Source: JBBSBY01 sp038250835 (GTDB lineage Bacteria > Desulfobacterota > Desulfomonilia > Desulfomonilales > Desulfomonilaceae). Taken from it: a stretch of DNA of 64,000 bases. This document shows, piece by piece, positions 34,129-43,238 of this stretch (position 1 is the first letter of the stretch; each line of letters opens with the position of its first letter). Below the pieces are notes generated by a model. It made no database searches, was not told the origin of the DNA, and saw only the letters and a program-made list of their open reading frames with translations. Made by a program: the position numbers and the translations under genes. Where the stretch lies: the NCBI GenBank assembly GCA_038250835.1, contig JBBSBY010000004.1, positions 1 through 64,000 of the forward strand, read 5' to 3'.

Positions 34129-36239
34129 CTCGCCTCAGATATATTATTTATTTAGCCTGTTTAATGCTCATTGCGGCTGCGACTTTGTACGTGACTTGGA
34201 GGCAAAATGAACCTGAATGGAAAGCGTATCAAAAGAAGTCTTTTTCGCTATCAATAGGCAAGCTGGAGGATCAATTACGCTCTGAAAAAGCTGAAGACCT
34301 TAGAAAGATTACCGAAACTGAAATTAGTACAGTGGCCTCCAAACAACCTGAGATTATCGAAATAAAACCTTTCAACGCAAAGCTGCCTACTGAGAGATGC
34401 TTAACTTGTCACCTGGGAATTGAAGATATATCAGGTTCCCACCCCAGTTCCGTGTTTGGGTGTGTCATTTGTCACGGAGGCTCTGGGAAGGATTTAACCG
34501 TGAAAGGCGCCCATGCCGGGTTGCGAGGCGGCAGAAACCCCGCGAGTCTGGATTCGGCGCCGATTAGTTGCGGAACTCGAAATCCCGAAATCGGCGCTTG
34601 CCACTCCGATAGACCGGATCCATTATTGAACAGAGCGGAAAACACTCTTAAAGGATTAATGGCGACTAACGCCGGTATTATAGGGATTTTAAGATTTCAG
34701 TGGGGTGTAGAGAATTCCAGTCATTCTAAATATGCGATAAAACAAGTAGGTGATGCCAATACCAAGCTTTTGGAGATTCCACCTGAGGTGGATCAAAATG
34801 GGACCGTCCAGCTATCTGAGAGCCATTTCAGGAAGTTTTGCGCCGCTTGCCACCTTCACACTGATCGACAAGATGGGGGGTTTAGCAGATCAGCGGGTTG
34901 TCCGGCCTGCCACGGCGTCTACAATGATAGGGGAGTATATCAAGGCGACGATCCTACAATCAAAAGAGATGAGTCCGGCCATGTCGCGACCCACACTCTC
35001 ACTAATAAAATAATTAATGATAGATGCAGATCCTGTCACAACCGAAGCGCCCGAATAGGTATGAATTATCAGGGGGAGATGGAGAGCACGCAGTATGGAA
35101 CGCCGTACGTTAACGGAGGACTGAATCCGGATCAAATTGATTCGAGGTTTTACTGGAAGCTTGTCCCTGACATTCACCACGAAAAGAAGATGGTATGCAT
35201 CGATTGTCATACAGGCCAGGAAACTATGGGTGACGGTAAAGTACATCTCTACATGAAAGATCAGATAGAGATCCGCTGTGAAGATTGCCATGGCAGCCCC
35301 ACCGCTTTACCTGCCGTCATGTTGGTAAACAAGTTTGATGAGTTGACGCAAACGCTCATTCGCACAAATAATCTGAAGGTTGCCCCCGGCGATGTAATTC
35401 TCAAGACATCTAAGGGTAGGCCGATGCCGAACGTCAGACTAACGGAAAAGGGCTACATTTTAACGGGTAAACTAGACGGCAAAGAGCGAGCAGTAAAGAT
35501 AATTGCGGGCAAGAGAGAAGCTCATTCAATAAAGGGGCATGAACGGCTGGAGTGCGACTCTTGCCACAGCGCCTGGAGTCCGCAATGTTATGGATGTCAC
35601 CAGGTGGTTGACTTCAAAGAAAAGGGTAAAGACCACTTGACGCAAAAGATGTCCCCCGGTCGTTGGGCTGAAGGTCGCAATTATTTTCGATATGAACGCA
35701 ACATTCTGGGTATAAATTCAGTAGGTAGAGTGGGAATACTAGTTCCGGGATGTCAGGTGTGGAACTCAGTGGTGTCCAACACAGGGGCGCCTGTGCCGGG
35801 CTATGATTCCAAAATCATGAGACTCAAGAATGGAATGAGTTCCATTGCGGTGGGTTCGACACATCCTCACACAACGCGAACCGAGGTTCCCCGATGTGTC
35901 GATTGTCATCTCGACCCAAAAGTAATGGGTTTAGGCGAGGGCGGATTTATCGGATCAAAAGTCAGCGACTTTCAAGCCGTTTACGATTCAGAGCGTTCCG
36001 GGTTGAGGTTAAATTTTCCTCTTGATGGGATTATTTCTCCGGAGGGTGAAATTCTGCAAGGAACATCACATGAAAAAGCGAGGGGATTCAATGCCTCGGA
36101 AATCAAGAAGATTGTTGGAATAGCCCAATGTTTACCATGTCACGATAAGTACGATGATCCTGTTTGGCAAAAGCCCGGCCCGTACGTATTGACTCCAAAG
36201 TGCAATGAAGCGGTCAATAAGTTTGAGAAAAATCATTGA
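34125..36239 (+). CDS. Membrane-anchored multihaem cytochrome c (11 CxxCH sites)
   Basis: 704 residues, starting with an ATGA overlap. One N-terminal helix (5-24) anchors it, with the rest periplasmic. CxxCH haem-c motifs occur near residues 92, 113, 239, 259, 301, 358, 385, 477, 488, about 599 and about 680: eleven in total. A further CGTRNPEIGACH at 149-160 is CX9CH and could bind a twelfth haem only with a special lyase. Many additional histidines can serve as distal ligands. Together with the subunit IV-like protein and the SUMF1 protein it looks like a quinol-to-periplasm electron transfer module. The electron acceptor is unknown. Confidence 0.9.
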   Translation: MTRLRYIIYLACLMLIAAATLYVTWRQNEPEWKAYQKKSFSLSIGKLEDQLRSEKAEDLRKITETEISTVASKQPEIIEIKPFNAKLPTERCLTCHLGIEDISGSHPSSVFGCVICHGGSGKDLTVKGAHAGLRGGRNPASLDSAPISCGTRNPEIGACHSDRPDPLLNRAENTLKGLMATNAGIIGILRFQWGVENSSHSKYAIKQVGDANTKLLEIPPEVDQNGTVQLSESHFRKFCAACHLHTDRQDGGFSRSAGCPACHGVYNDRGVYQGDDPTIKRDESGHVATHTLTNKIINDRCRSCHNRSARIGMNYQGEMESTQYGTPYVNGGLNPDQIDSRFYWKLVPDIHHEKKMVCIDCHTGQETMGDGKVHLYMKDQIEIRCEDCHGSPTALPAVMLVNKFDELTQTLIRTNNLKVAPGDVILKTSKGRPMPNVRLTEKGYILTGKLDGKERAVKIIAGKREAHSIKGHERLECDSCHSAWSPQCYGCHQVVDFKEKGKDHLTQKMSPGRWAEGRNYFRYERNILGINSVGRVGILVPGCQVWNSVVSNTGAPVPGYDSKIMRLKNGMSSIAVGSTHPHTTRTEVPRCVDCHLDPKVMGLGEGGFIGSKVSDFQAVYDSERSGLRLNFPLDGIISPEGEILQGTSHEKARGFNASEIKKIVGIAQCLPCHDKYDDPVWQKPGPYVLTPKCNEAVNKFEKNH

Positions 36240-36443
36240 AGTGGATTGACTTGATAGAACCGCCTTATCCGGCCAATATTACTGTGCGAACAACAATTCA
36301 TATCTCACCTATTACGGCAGGTAAATAGATAAACTAAAATTCGTTGCTAACATTCCATACTCTGTTTGGTTCCACGAAGTTTCGTTAACAGCGAGATTCA
36401 AATTATCATCTGAACTGTATCAAGCGACACGGAGATTGTATAG

Positions 36444-38183
36444 TCACACCTCCAGGGGTGAATCGATGGTTTGATTTTCATGCTCTGTGCCGCCGTCGTT
36501 AGCGGCTTCCGGAAAGTAGATTGCGAATGTCGTGCCATTACCCTCTTCACTGTGCGCGGTTATATTTCCACCTAACTTTTTGATAATTCCATAACAAATC
36601 GACAATCCCAAACCGGTTCCTCTGCCTACGGGTTTTGTCGTGAAAAACGGCTCGAATATTCGTAATTGATCCGCTTTGGGTATTCCCGGGCCGTTGTCGG
36701 TGACCGTAACCACTACAAATCCATTTTCATGGTATGTTGAGATATCTATTACGCCATTTTTACCGGTGATCGCATCAAGGCTATTGTTTATAAGATTAAG
36801 AAGAATTTGCTGAACTTCGGAAGGCGAAATCTTAACAAGCGGCAAATCACTTTGCAGGTATTTGTTTATGGCTGTGTTATTGTATTTGGCGCGCTGATTC
36901 GAGAGAGCCGCCACTTCTTCAATCAGATCATTCAACTGAGCGTCCTTAGGCTCCTGATCGGATTTCCTGGCAAAGCTCAAAAGCTTATGGGTAATATCCC
37001 TACAGCGTTTACCTTGCGTAATAATTCTTGTGACGGACCGTGTAAATTCGTCTATGCTCAATTCTTTTTTGGGGCCGTCTTGGTACTCTTCGATGAGATC
37101 CTGAATCCAGCCCGCCTCCTGAATCATAATACCCACAGGATTGTTAATTTCATGGGCAATGCCGGCTGCCATTTCCCCTAGAGACGCCAATTTACCGGCT
37201 TCAATCAGCCTTTCATTCATCATGGCCTTTTCCGCGTCGGCTTTAGCTACATGATTTACTATTCGGCGCGAAAGAAAGTAGGCCAAAACAAGAATGCAGA
37301 GCACGCCCGCTACCAACGTAAATAAAATCAATGACCTTGCCGAGTAAAGAGCTTCGAAGGCTTCCGCAGAACTTTGATGATACCCCAATACCCATTCACC
37401 CTCTTTCAATTTAGTCATAATGAAAATACCTTCGAGATCGGCTTCATCGACAACTTTAACTTCATTATGAACATCCTGCGGCTCGTTCAAATATCGCAAA
37501 TAGATCTCCTTGGAAAAGACTTTGACACCGCTGTGTAAGGTTGTCTGCAGCTCTCCTTTATCGTTAAGAATAAAAGCATGACCTGTAGACCCGACCTGAA
37601 TGTTACCGACCAGCGAACTGAGGGCCTCAAATCCAATAGTTGCCTTCAATATCCACGGGCGCACGTCTGCTTGTCGGCGTACTGTGACGGCAAAATGGGG
37701 TGTATTCCTGACTCCATCAAAAACATTACTCAAGTAATGTTCCCTGGATACGGCCTTATTAAACCATTCAGAATCTTTATAGTTGATGCCTCGGAGCTTG
37801 AGCGGACCGGCGTATGCCACAAGATCACCCTCTTCATTAATTATGCTGAGATCCACCAGGGAATTCCCATACTCACCTTGGAGAATGGATAAGCGCTCCT
37901 TCAGAAAGTCGGGGTTAATCAACTTATCCTCTGGAAATGAATCCGCCAAAACTCGGATGGCGCCCAATCTTTCGAGTAGGAAATTATCGACATTTTCTCT
38001 ATGTTTGATGACAAGGATTTTAAGGTGACTTAAAACCTTTTCTTTGTAGGAAACATCAAAGTAGTGGCGAGCTATGCCGGAGATAACCATCAAAGGAATG
38101 ATCGACATTATAGCGATGGAAGCAACTATAGTTGAGCGGAGACGTTTGTAATGTTTCTTGTCATGGATTGGGATTGAATCCAT
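36444..38183 (-). CDS. dCache-type sensor histidine kinase
   Basis: 579 residues from the ATG at 38183, chosen because TTGGAGG lies ten bases upstream; a TTG at 38201 would lie within that site. Helix at about 17-37, a periplasmic dCache sensor to about 280 (NEEGDLVAYAGPL, DSEWFNKA, STGHAFILNDKGE), a second helix at about 283-305, then HisKA with His344 in GIAHEINNPVG and a HATPase with NLINNSLDAI, DNGPGIPK and GTGLGLSI. dCache domains bind small organic ligands such as amino acids or carboxylates. No response regulator is adjacent. The lactate locus lies next to it, but control of that locus is only a guess. Confidence 0.92.
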   Translation of the reverse strand: MDSIPIHDKKHYKRLRSTIVASIAIMSIIPLMVISGIARHYFDVSYKEKVLSHLKILVIKHRENVDNFLLERLGAIRVLADSFPEDKLINPDFLKERLSILQGEYGNSLVDLSIINEEGDLVAYAGPLKLRGINYKDSEWFNKAVSREHYLSNVFDGVRNTPHFAVTVRRQADVRPWILKATIGFEALSSLVGNIQVGSTGHAFILNDKGELQTTLHSGVKVFSKEIYLRYLNEPQDVHNEVKVVDEADLEGIFIMTKLKEGEWVLGYHQSSAEAFEALYSARSLILFTLVAGVLCILVLAYFLSRRIVNHVAKADAEKAMMNERLIEAGKLASLGEMAAGIAHEINNPVGIMIQEAGWIQDLIEEYQDGPKKELSIDEFTRSVTRIITQGKRCRDITHKLLSFARKSDQEPKDAQLNDLIEEVAALSNQRAKYNNTAINKYLQSDLPLVKISPSEVQQILLNLINNSLDAITGKNGVIDISTYHENGFVVVTVTDNGPGIPKADQLRIFEPFFTTKPVGRGTGLGLSICYGIIKKLGGNITAHSEEGNGTTFAIYFPEAANDGGTEHENQTIDSPLEV

Positions 38184-38299
38184 ATATCTGCGAACCTCCA
38201 AATATCAGAGCGAAACTTAAAGCGATCTATTATTTCCACGGCTGAAATGCATTGCAATGATTTTAATCACTGATTAAGGCTGAATGCCGGATGAGGAAT

Positions 38300-38602
38300 T
38301 TAGAAAGGTATTCGCAATTTGCTTTCTATTGTGATTTGTTCCGCAATGGCTTGAAGTTTTTTATCCCAGATACGAAAATCCTCCTGGTTTGTAAATCGTG
38401 TTGTCACCGCTATAGCGCCTGCGCTTTTCCATTCATGAAAAGCCGCTAGGTCTTGTTGATCGAAGCCGATCAAATGCCTCAGAATCATCAACCGCCCCAT
38501 GCCTTGAGCGGTGTAGCCCAACAAAATTTGATCGATCAATCGGGCTTTTTCAATTGGAACTCGAAACTTCCTAATACCAAGTTCGATTGTCACCAACTCC
38601 AT
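38300..38602 (-). CDS. Small hypothetical protein
   Basis: 100 residues from the ATG at 38602, which is preceded by GGAGGGA eight to nine bases upstream. A longer frame to 38704 looks like it has a signal peptide, but its first codons are the terminator hairpin of the lactate permease gene and it lacks a ribosome site, so I reject it. The protein is soluble, with no recognised domain. The stretch HEWKSAGAIAVTTRF and the Leu/Ile-rich C-terminus suggest a compact alpha/beta fold. Function unknown. Confidence 0.6.
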   Translation of the reverse strand: MELVTIELGIRKFRVPIEKARLIDQILLGYTAQGMGRLMILRHLIGFDQQDLAAFHEWKSAGAIAVTTRFTNQEDFRIWDKKLQAIAEQITIESKLRIPF

Positions 38603-38678
38603 TCTCAGACTCCCTCCGGCGTTTACCATAATTTGTTTATCCGATGCGGAGTTGGCAAACACAGCGGGTAAAATAAAA

Positions 38679-38700
38679 AGGGCGCTGGAAAACGCCCCTT
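38679..38700 (-). terminator. Intrinsic terminator of the lactate operon
   Basis: On the minus strand GGGGCG and CGCCC form a stem around TTTTCCAG, followed by TTTTTATTTT. It starts 22 bases after the lctP stop and ends the glcD-glcF-lctP transcript. Confidence 0.75.
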
Positions 38701-38722
38701 TCATACAGTCATTTAGCGACGA

Positions 38723-40363
38723 TCAGTGCACTACCATATATGTAAACGGAGGAATGTAGGCTTGCAAGTACACTAAAATACCTACCAGGCAGGCCAGAGC
38801 CAGACTGTGGAAAAATACATATCTCAGAATGTCGCCTTCATGACCATACCATTGAGTTGCGGTGCTGGCCACAACGATGCTCTGGGCGTCAATCATCTTA
38901 CCCATGACGCCGCCCGTGCTGTTGGCTGAAGACATAAGGATTGGGCTAATACCGATTTGCTCAGCCGAGATCCTTTGCAAGCTTCCAAACAAAACGTTTG
39001 AAGACGTATCCGAACCGGTAAGGGCTACGCCGAGCCAACCCAGGAGCGTGCCAAAAAATGGGTAGAGAGATCCGGTCATGGCAAAAGTCAATCCAAGGGT
39101 GGCGTCAAGACCAGAATACCTTGTGACGAAGCCCAGAGCCAACATAGCGGCTATGGTCAAGAGAGAGAAACGAATCATTTTGATGGTTTCCCAGTAGACT
39201 CTGAACATTTCGGAGACTCGGTACCCCATTACGAAAGCTGAAATAATGCCGGCGAACAAAATTCCGGTTCCAGTGGCGGAAAGCCAGTTGAAATTGTAGA
39301 TTGCCTTTTCGGCCGCGGGACTTGGCACGACCGGCGGCATTCTCATAATCATTTCATTGAGTCCCGGAATGGGTATTTTGACTACCGAGAGCGAATCCAA
39401 GAATTTTTTCATTTCGGGAAGGCCCCAGATGAAAACAAGCACGCTCAGAATGATCCAGGGTAGCCATGCTTGCAGAACCTGTCTTTTTGTGTAGCCGTGC
39501 TCTACACGGGCCGTGGCGGTTTTATCGGCGCCCTTCATACCCCAAATTTCTTTTGGATGCCAGAAAAGTAGAAAGATTGTTACTGCGGCCAGAGAGGATA
39601 GCGAGGCGATAATATCAACCAACCAGGGCCCGTGATAATTAGACACCAAAAATTGCGGAACGGCAAAAAAAACGCCGGCAACAAATATTGCCGGCCATAC
39701 GCTGATCATGCCCCTGAAACCCGCAAAAGCCCAGACAAGCCAAAAAGGCACTAGTATGGAGAAAAAAGGCAACTGACGTCCCGCCATTGCGCTGAGCTTA
39801 AGGACGTCAAGGCCGGTAACCGCGGCTAAGGTTATTATCGGGATTCCCAAAGCGCCGAAAGCGACAGGCGCCGTGTTTGCTATTAGAGACAAGCCTGACG
39901 CCTGTAAGGGAGCAAAGCCCAAACCAATAAGAATTGCGGCTGTAACCGCGACGGGTGTGCCGAAGCCTGCCGCGCCTTCAAAAAAAGCGCCAAACGCAAA
40001 GGCTATGAGAACGAGTTGCAGCCGGGAATCCTGAGTAACCCCGGTTAAACTTTCCTGAAGGACCTGGAATTCACCTTTCTCCTTTGTGAGACGATACAGG
40101 AATATAACGTGTAGGATGATCCAGCCGATCGGCAGTGTCCCGAAAGCCGCTCCATAAGCAGCGGTAGCAAAAGCCATTCCTGTCGGCATTCCAAATACTA
40201 TGATTGCGACAAGTAAAGCAGAAACCAGTCCTAAAATAGCCGCCCAATGCGCCTTTATCTTCAATAGCGCCAGTGTTCCCAACAACACGACAATGGGAAC
40301 GGCGGCAAACAGTGTCGACAAAGGAACACTGTTTAGAGGGTTGTACACCTGTTGCCAAGCCAT
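38723..40363 (-). CDS. lctP: L-lactate permease family transporter
   Basis: 546 residues, about 13 membrane helices, AAGGAGAG ribosome site. Motifs of the LctP/GlcA family are present: AFAFGAFFEGAAGFGTPVAVTAAILIGLGF, ALGIPIITLA and TGSDTSSNVLFGSLQ. It imports lactate (often glycolate too) with protons across the inner membrane. It is the last gene of the glcD-glcF-lctP operon, so substrate uptake and oxidation are controlled together by the divergent GntR-type regulator. Confidence 0.95.
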   Translation of the reverse strand: MAWQQVYNPLNSVPLSTLFAAVPIVVLLGTLALLKIKAHWAAILGLVSALLVAIIVFGMPTGMAFATAAYGAAFGTLPIGWIILHVIFLYRLTKEKGEFQVLQESLTGVTQDSRLQLVLIAFAFGAFFEGAAGFGTPVAVTAAILIGLGFAPLQASGLSLIANTAPVAFGALGIPIITLAAVTGLDVLKLSAMAGRQLPFFSILVPFWLVWAFAGFRGMISVWPAIFVAGVFFAVPQFLVSNYHGPWLVDIIASLSSLAAVTIFLLFWHPKEIWGMKGADKTATARVEHGYTKRQVLQAWLPWIILSVLVFIWGLPEMKKFLDSLSVVKIPIPGLNEMIMRMPPVVPSPAAEKAIYNFNWLSATGTGILFAGIISAFVMGYRVSEMFRVYWETIKMIRFSLLTIAAMLALGFVTRYSGLDATLGLTFAMTGSLYPFFGTLLGWLGVALTGSDTSSNVLFGSLQRISAEQIGISPILMSSANSTGGVMGKMIDAQSIVVASTATQWYGHEGDILRYVFFHSLALACLVGILVYLQAYIPPFTYMVVH

Positions 40364-40410
40364 TAATTCTCTCCTTCCTTATAAATCTGGGCATAAGCCC
40401 TTGAACACAG

Positions 40411-41718
40411 TCATGCGCCTTGTATGGAACGCCTAAGCACCTGGGAAATGTAGGAAACTTCCCACTCTTTATCCCAGTGTCGCTTGGCATACAGTAATTG
40501 CATAAGGCAGCCCGGATTGGATGTGACGACTCGATCGGCGCGGGTCTTATCAATGGCCTCTACTTTGGCTTGTAATATTTGCATGGATCTATCACGGTGA
40601 GTAATATTGTAAATCCCCGCTGAACCACAACATTGGCCGTCATCGGGAATGTCTCGATACACAACTTCGGGTATTCGCTTCAGGAGATTTCGTTGAGGTA
40701 AAATGAGTTTTTGGCCGTGTCGGAGATGACATGGATCATGAAAGCACATAACTTCTTTAATGGGGCTTAGTTTCACGGAGTCGTCCAAGCCCGAGTCCAA
40801 AAATTCCGACACGTCTCGGGTTTTTCTTGAAAACTCTTCCGCTTGGGCTCTGGCTCTGCCGCCGGCGAGCATTTCAGTGTAAGTTTTCAGTTCACTTCCG
40901 CAGGCCGCGCAATCCGTGACAATAGCGTCCAACGTATGCTTACGGAAAATGTCTATATTGTGCTCGGCCATCTCTCTGTAGATCTTGCGTTCTCCTTCGG
41001 CAATGTTTGGAGTTCCGCAGCACTGCTGATTCTTCGGAATCACAACCGTATATCCGGCGTGATTCAGGACGGCGATGGTATCTCGGCTGATATGCGCAAA
41101 AATTAGATTCATTGCGCAGCCCAGAAAAAAACCCACCCTTCCCTTTTCAGGACCTATCGCGGGCATGATTTCAGGAATGGTGGCGGTAAGCGGCTTTGCC
41201 GGCAACGGCGGCAGAATGGCTTCCATGAATTCAAGATCATCGGAGATTAGGTTTAATATTTGAGACTTTCTCACCAACCACTGCAACCCAAGTTGTTGAT
41301 ACAGTCTTACAGGGGCCATGAAATTATTGAGCTTCCGTTGGTCCTTGATGGCGTACTCAAGCATAAATCGTTTGATCAAAGGTTGAGGTATGGCCTCTTC
41401 AATGCAATGGCGCGCCTCCAGTACCAATTCTCCGACTTTGACCGCCGCGGGACAAACGGTCTGGCAATTGCGACAATCAAGACAATGATACATATGCTCG
41501 ATAAATTCCTCGGACGCAGTTAAGTCGCCCTTGATGACGGCCTTTATCATGGCGACTCGCCCTCGAGGCGATTGCGTTTCAACGGCGTCGGTGCGATACG
41601 TCGGACACGTAGGAAGACATGTTCCGCACCTCATGCATTGCAACACGTCCCCGTAATCATGGATATCGAGCTTAGATAATGCTGAGGCGATTTTTTGAGA
41701 TTGTTCTTTTGTCAGCAT
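40411..41718 (-). CDS. glcF: Iron-sulfur subunit of lactate/glycolate dehydrogenase (GlcF type)
   Basis: 435 residues. Two [4Fe-4S] motifs near the N-terminus (MRCGTCLPTCPTYR, LDCRNCQTVCPAAV) are followed by two CCG domains (QQCCGTPNIAEGE, and HDPCHLRHGQ with QCCGSAGIYN). It receives electrons from the FAD subunit GlcD and passes them to the quinone pool or another membrane carrier. It lies three bases downstream of glcD. In sulfate-reducing and syntrophic bacteria such pairs commonly act as D-lactate dehydrogenase. Confidence 0.93.
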   Translation of the reverse strand: MLTKEQSQKIASALSKLDIHDYGDVLQCMRCGTCLPTCPTYRTDAVETQSPRGRVAMIKAVIKGDLTASEEFIEHMYHCLDCRNCQTVCPAAVKVGELVLEARHCIEEAIPQPLIKRFMLEYAIKDQRKLNNFMAPVRLYQQLGLQWLVRKSQILNLISDDLEFMEAILPPLPAKPLTATIPEIMPAIGPEKGRVGFFLGCAMNLIFAHISRDTIAVLNHAGYTVVIPKNQQCCGTPNIAEGERKIYREMAEHNIDIFRKHTLDAIVTDCAACGSELKTYTEMLAGGRARAQAEEFSRKTRDVSEFLDSGLDDSVKLSPIKEVMCFHDPCHLRHGQKLILPQRNLLKRIPEVVYRDIPDDGQCCGSAGIYNITHRDRSMQILQAKVEAIDKTRADRVVTSNPGCLMQLLYAKRHWDKEWEVSYISQVLRRSIQGA

Positions 41719-41721
41719 AGT

Positions 41722-43107
41722 TTATTCCGTAAGCGTGAAGATCTTTCCAGGATTAAGTCGGCCCTCCGGGTCAAAAGCTTTTTTGATTCGTCGCATCATT
41801 TCAACCGCTTTTGGGCCAACCATTTTAGGTAGATACTTTGCTTTGGTTATACCTGTGCCGTGTTCACCTGAAATAGTGCCGCCGAGTTTAATGGCTTTAT
41901 CGAAAATAACCTCATAGGCTTCTTCAACACGTTGGATTTCATCCAAGTCCCGTTCATCAGTTAAGCAGGTCGGATGTAAATTTCCGTCCCCGGCGTGCCC
42001 AAACGTGCCTATTGTGATTGAATATTTTGCGGCAGCGTCTTTGATGGTCGCCATCATTTCGGGAATGGCCGGCCTGGGAACCGTAATGTCTTCAAGGATT
42101 GTGGTGGGTTTTACTCGAGCGAGAGAGGTTAACGCATTGCGCCGAGCCGCAAACAAAATATCGGATTCTTTTGCGTCCGCGGCAATTTTAAGCTCACGCG
42201 CTCGATTGGAGCGACAGGCGTCTTCAATAATGGCGGCCTCTTCTTTTACCACTTCCGGATGACCATCGGTTTCGATTAAAAGCAGGGCTTCAACATTTCT
42301 GGGCAGGCCGATTTTAGCGTGGTCTTCGACACAGTTAATTGTCACGGAGTCCATCAGTTCGAGCGTAGATGGGATTACTTTGCGGGATATTATTGCGGAT
42401 ACCGTCCGCGCAGCGTCGATTACGTCATCGTACAATGCTAAAAAGGTTTTCTTTGTTCTTGGTTTTGGAATCAGCTTTAAGACAATTTTCGAAAATATGC
42501 CGATGGTTCCTTCGGTCCCGGTTAGGAACTTTGTTAGGTTGTAACCCGCTACATCTTTGACGCATTTGGTTCCGTAAGTCACTTTCGAGCCGTCAATGAA
42601 GTAGGTATCCAGGGCCATCACATAATCACCTGTGATTCCATATTTCAGGCCTCGAAGTCCGCCGGCATTTTCGGCGACATTCCCGCCAATGGTGGAAATT
42701 TTCATGCTGCCCGGGTCCGGCGGATAAAACAAATCTTGAGCTTCAACCGCGGCATGCAGCGCAGCGGTTATAACCCCCGGCTCCACAGTCACGGATAGAT
42801 CATTGGCATCGAGTTCCAGAATTCGATTCATTTGCGTTGTCAGCAGGACTATTCCGCCTGAACATGGAACCGAACCGCCGCTGAGCCCTGTGCCGCTGCC
42901 CCTGGTAGTCACGGGCAAGCCTTCTTTTGCTGCGAATTCCAATGTTATTCTAATGTCGTCTTCGTTGGTTACGCGCACAACAGCTTCGGGTTTACTGGCA
43001 ACCAGTGGTGTAGAATCATATGAATAACAGAGAAGTTCCGCCTCGGAGGCAAGAACCTTAGAAGGGCCGAGCACATCCTTGAGATGCTGGACAAAAGGGC
43101 GGTTCAT
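41722..43107 (-). CDS. glcD: FAD-linked lactate/glycolate dehydrogenase subunit (GlcD type)
   Basis: 461 residues from the ATG at 43107 with AAAGGA nine bases before it; a longer frame to 43170 would run into the operator and is not used. The PCMH-type FAD domain shows TRGSGTGLSGGSVP and GSMKISTIGGNVAENAGG; the C-terminal oxidase domain has GTFGHAGDGNLHPT and ends GRLNPGKIF. It oxidises a 2-hydroxy acid (most likely D-lactate) and reduces GlcF. First gene of the lactate operon. Confidence 0.95.
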   Translation of the reverse strand: MNRPFVQHLKDVLGPSKVLASEAELLCYSYDSTPLVASKPEAVVRVTNEDDIRITLEFAAKEGLPVTTRGSGTGLSGGSVPCSGGIVLLTTQMNRILELDANDLSVTVEPGVITAALHAAVEAQDLFYPPDPGSMKISTIGGNVAENAGGLRGLKYGITGDYVMALDTYFIDGSKVTYGTKCVKDVAGYNLTKFLTGTEGTIGIFSKIVLKLIPKPRTKKTFLALYDDVIDAARTVSAIISRKVIPSTLELMDSVTINCVEDHAKIGLPRNVEALLLIETDGHPEVVKEEAAIIEDACRSNRARELKIAADAKESDILFAARRNALTSLARVKPTTILEDITVPRPAIPEMMATIKDAAAKYSITIGTFGHAGDGNLHPTCLTDERDLDEIQRVEEAYEVIFDKAIKLGGTISGEHGTGITKAKYLPKMVGPKAVEMMRRIKKAFDPEGRLNPGKIFTLTE

Positions 43108-43134
43108 TGGGGGGAATCCTTTGGGAACTGTTAA

Positions 43135-43147
43135 TTGGTATGACCAT
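43135..43147. promoter_or_regulatory. GntR/FadR-family operator between glcD and its regulator
   Basis: TGGT-ATG-ACCA at 43136-43146 is a perfect dyad matching the TNGTNNNACNA consensus of PdhR/LldR/FadR-type regulators. It sits 28-39 bases upstream of glcD, in the divergent gap, so it can control both directions. Confidence 0.75.
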
Positions 43148-43238
43148 AATACAATATAACGTGTTGTCAAGACTATTGTTTGATGGTAACCTAAATTTAT
43201 TCAACATCAACAAGTTTCTTCATTCATTATGGTGAAAC

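Noticed and set aside
38603..38704. Signal peptide on the small protein downstream of lctP
   Set aside because: The bases form the lctP terminator stem and T-tract; a better start with a ribosome site lies at 38602.
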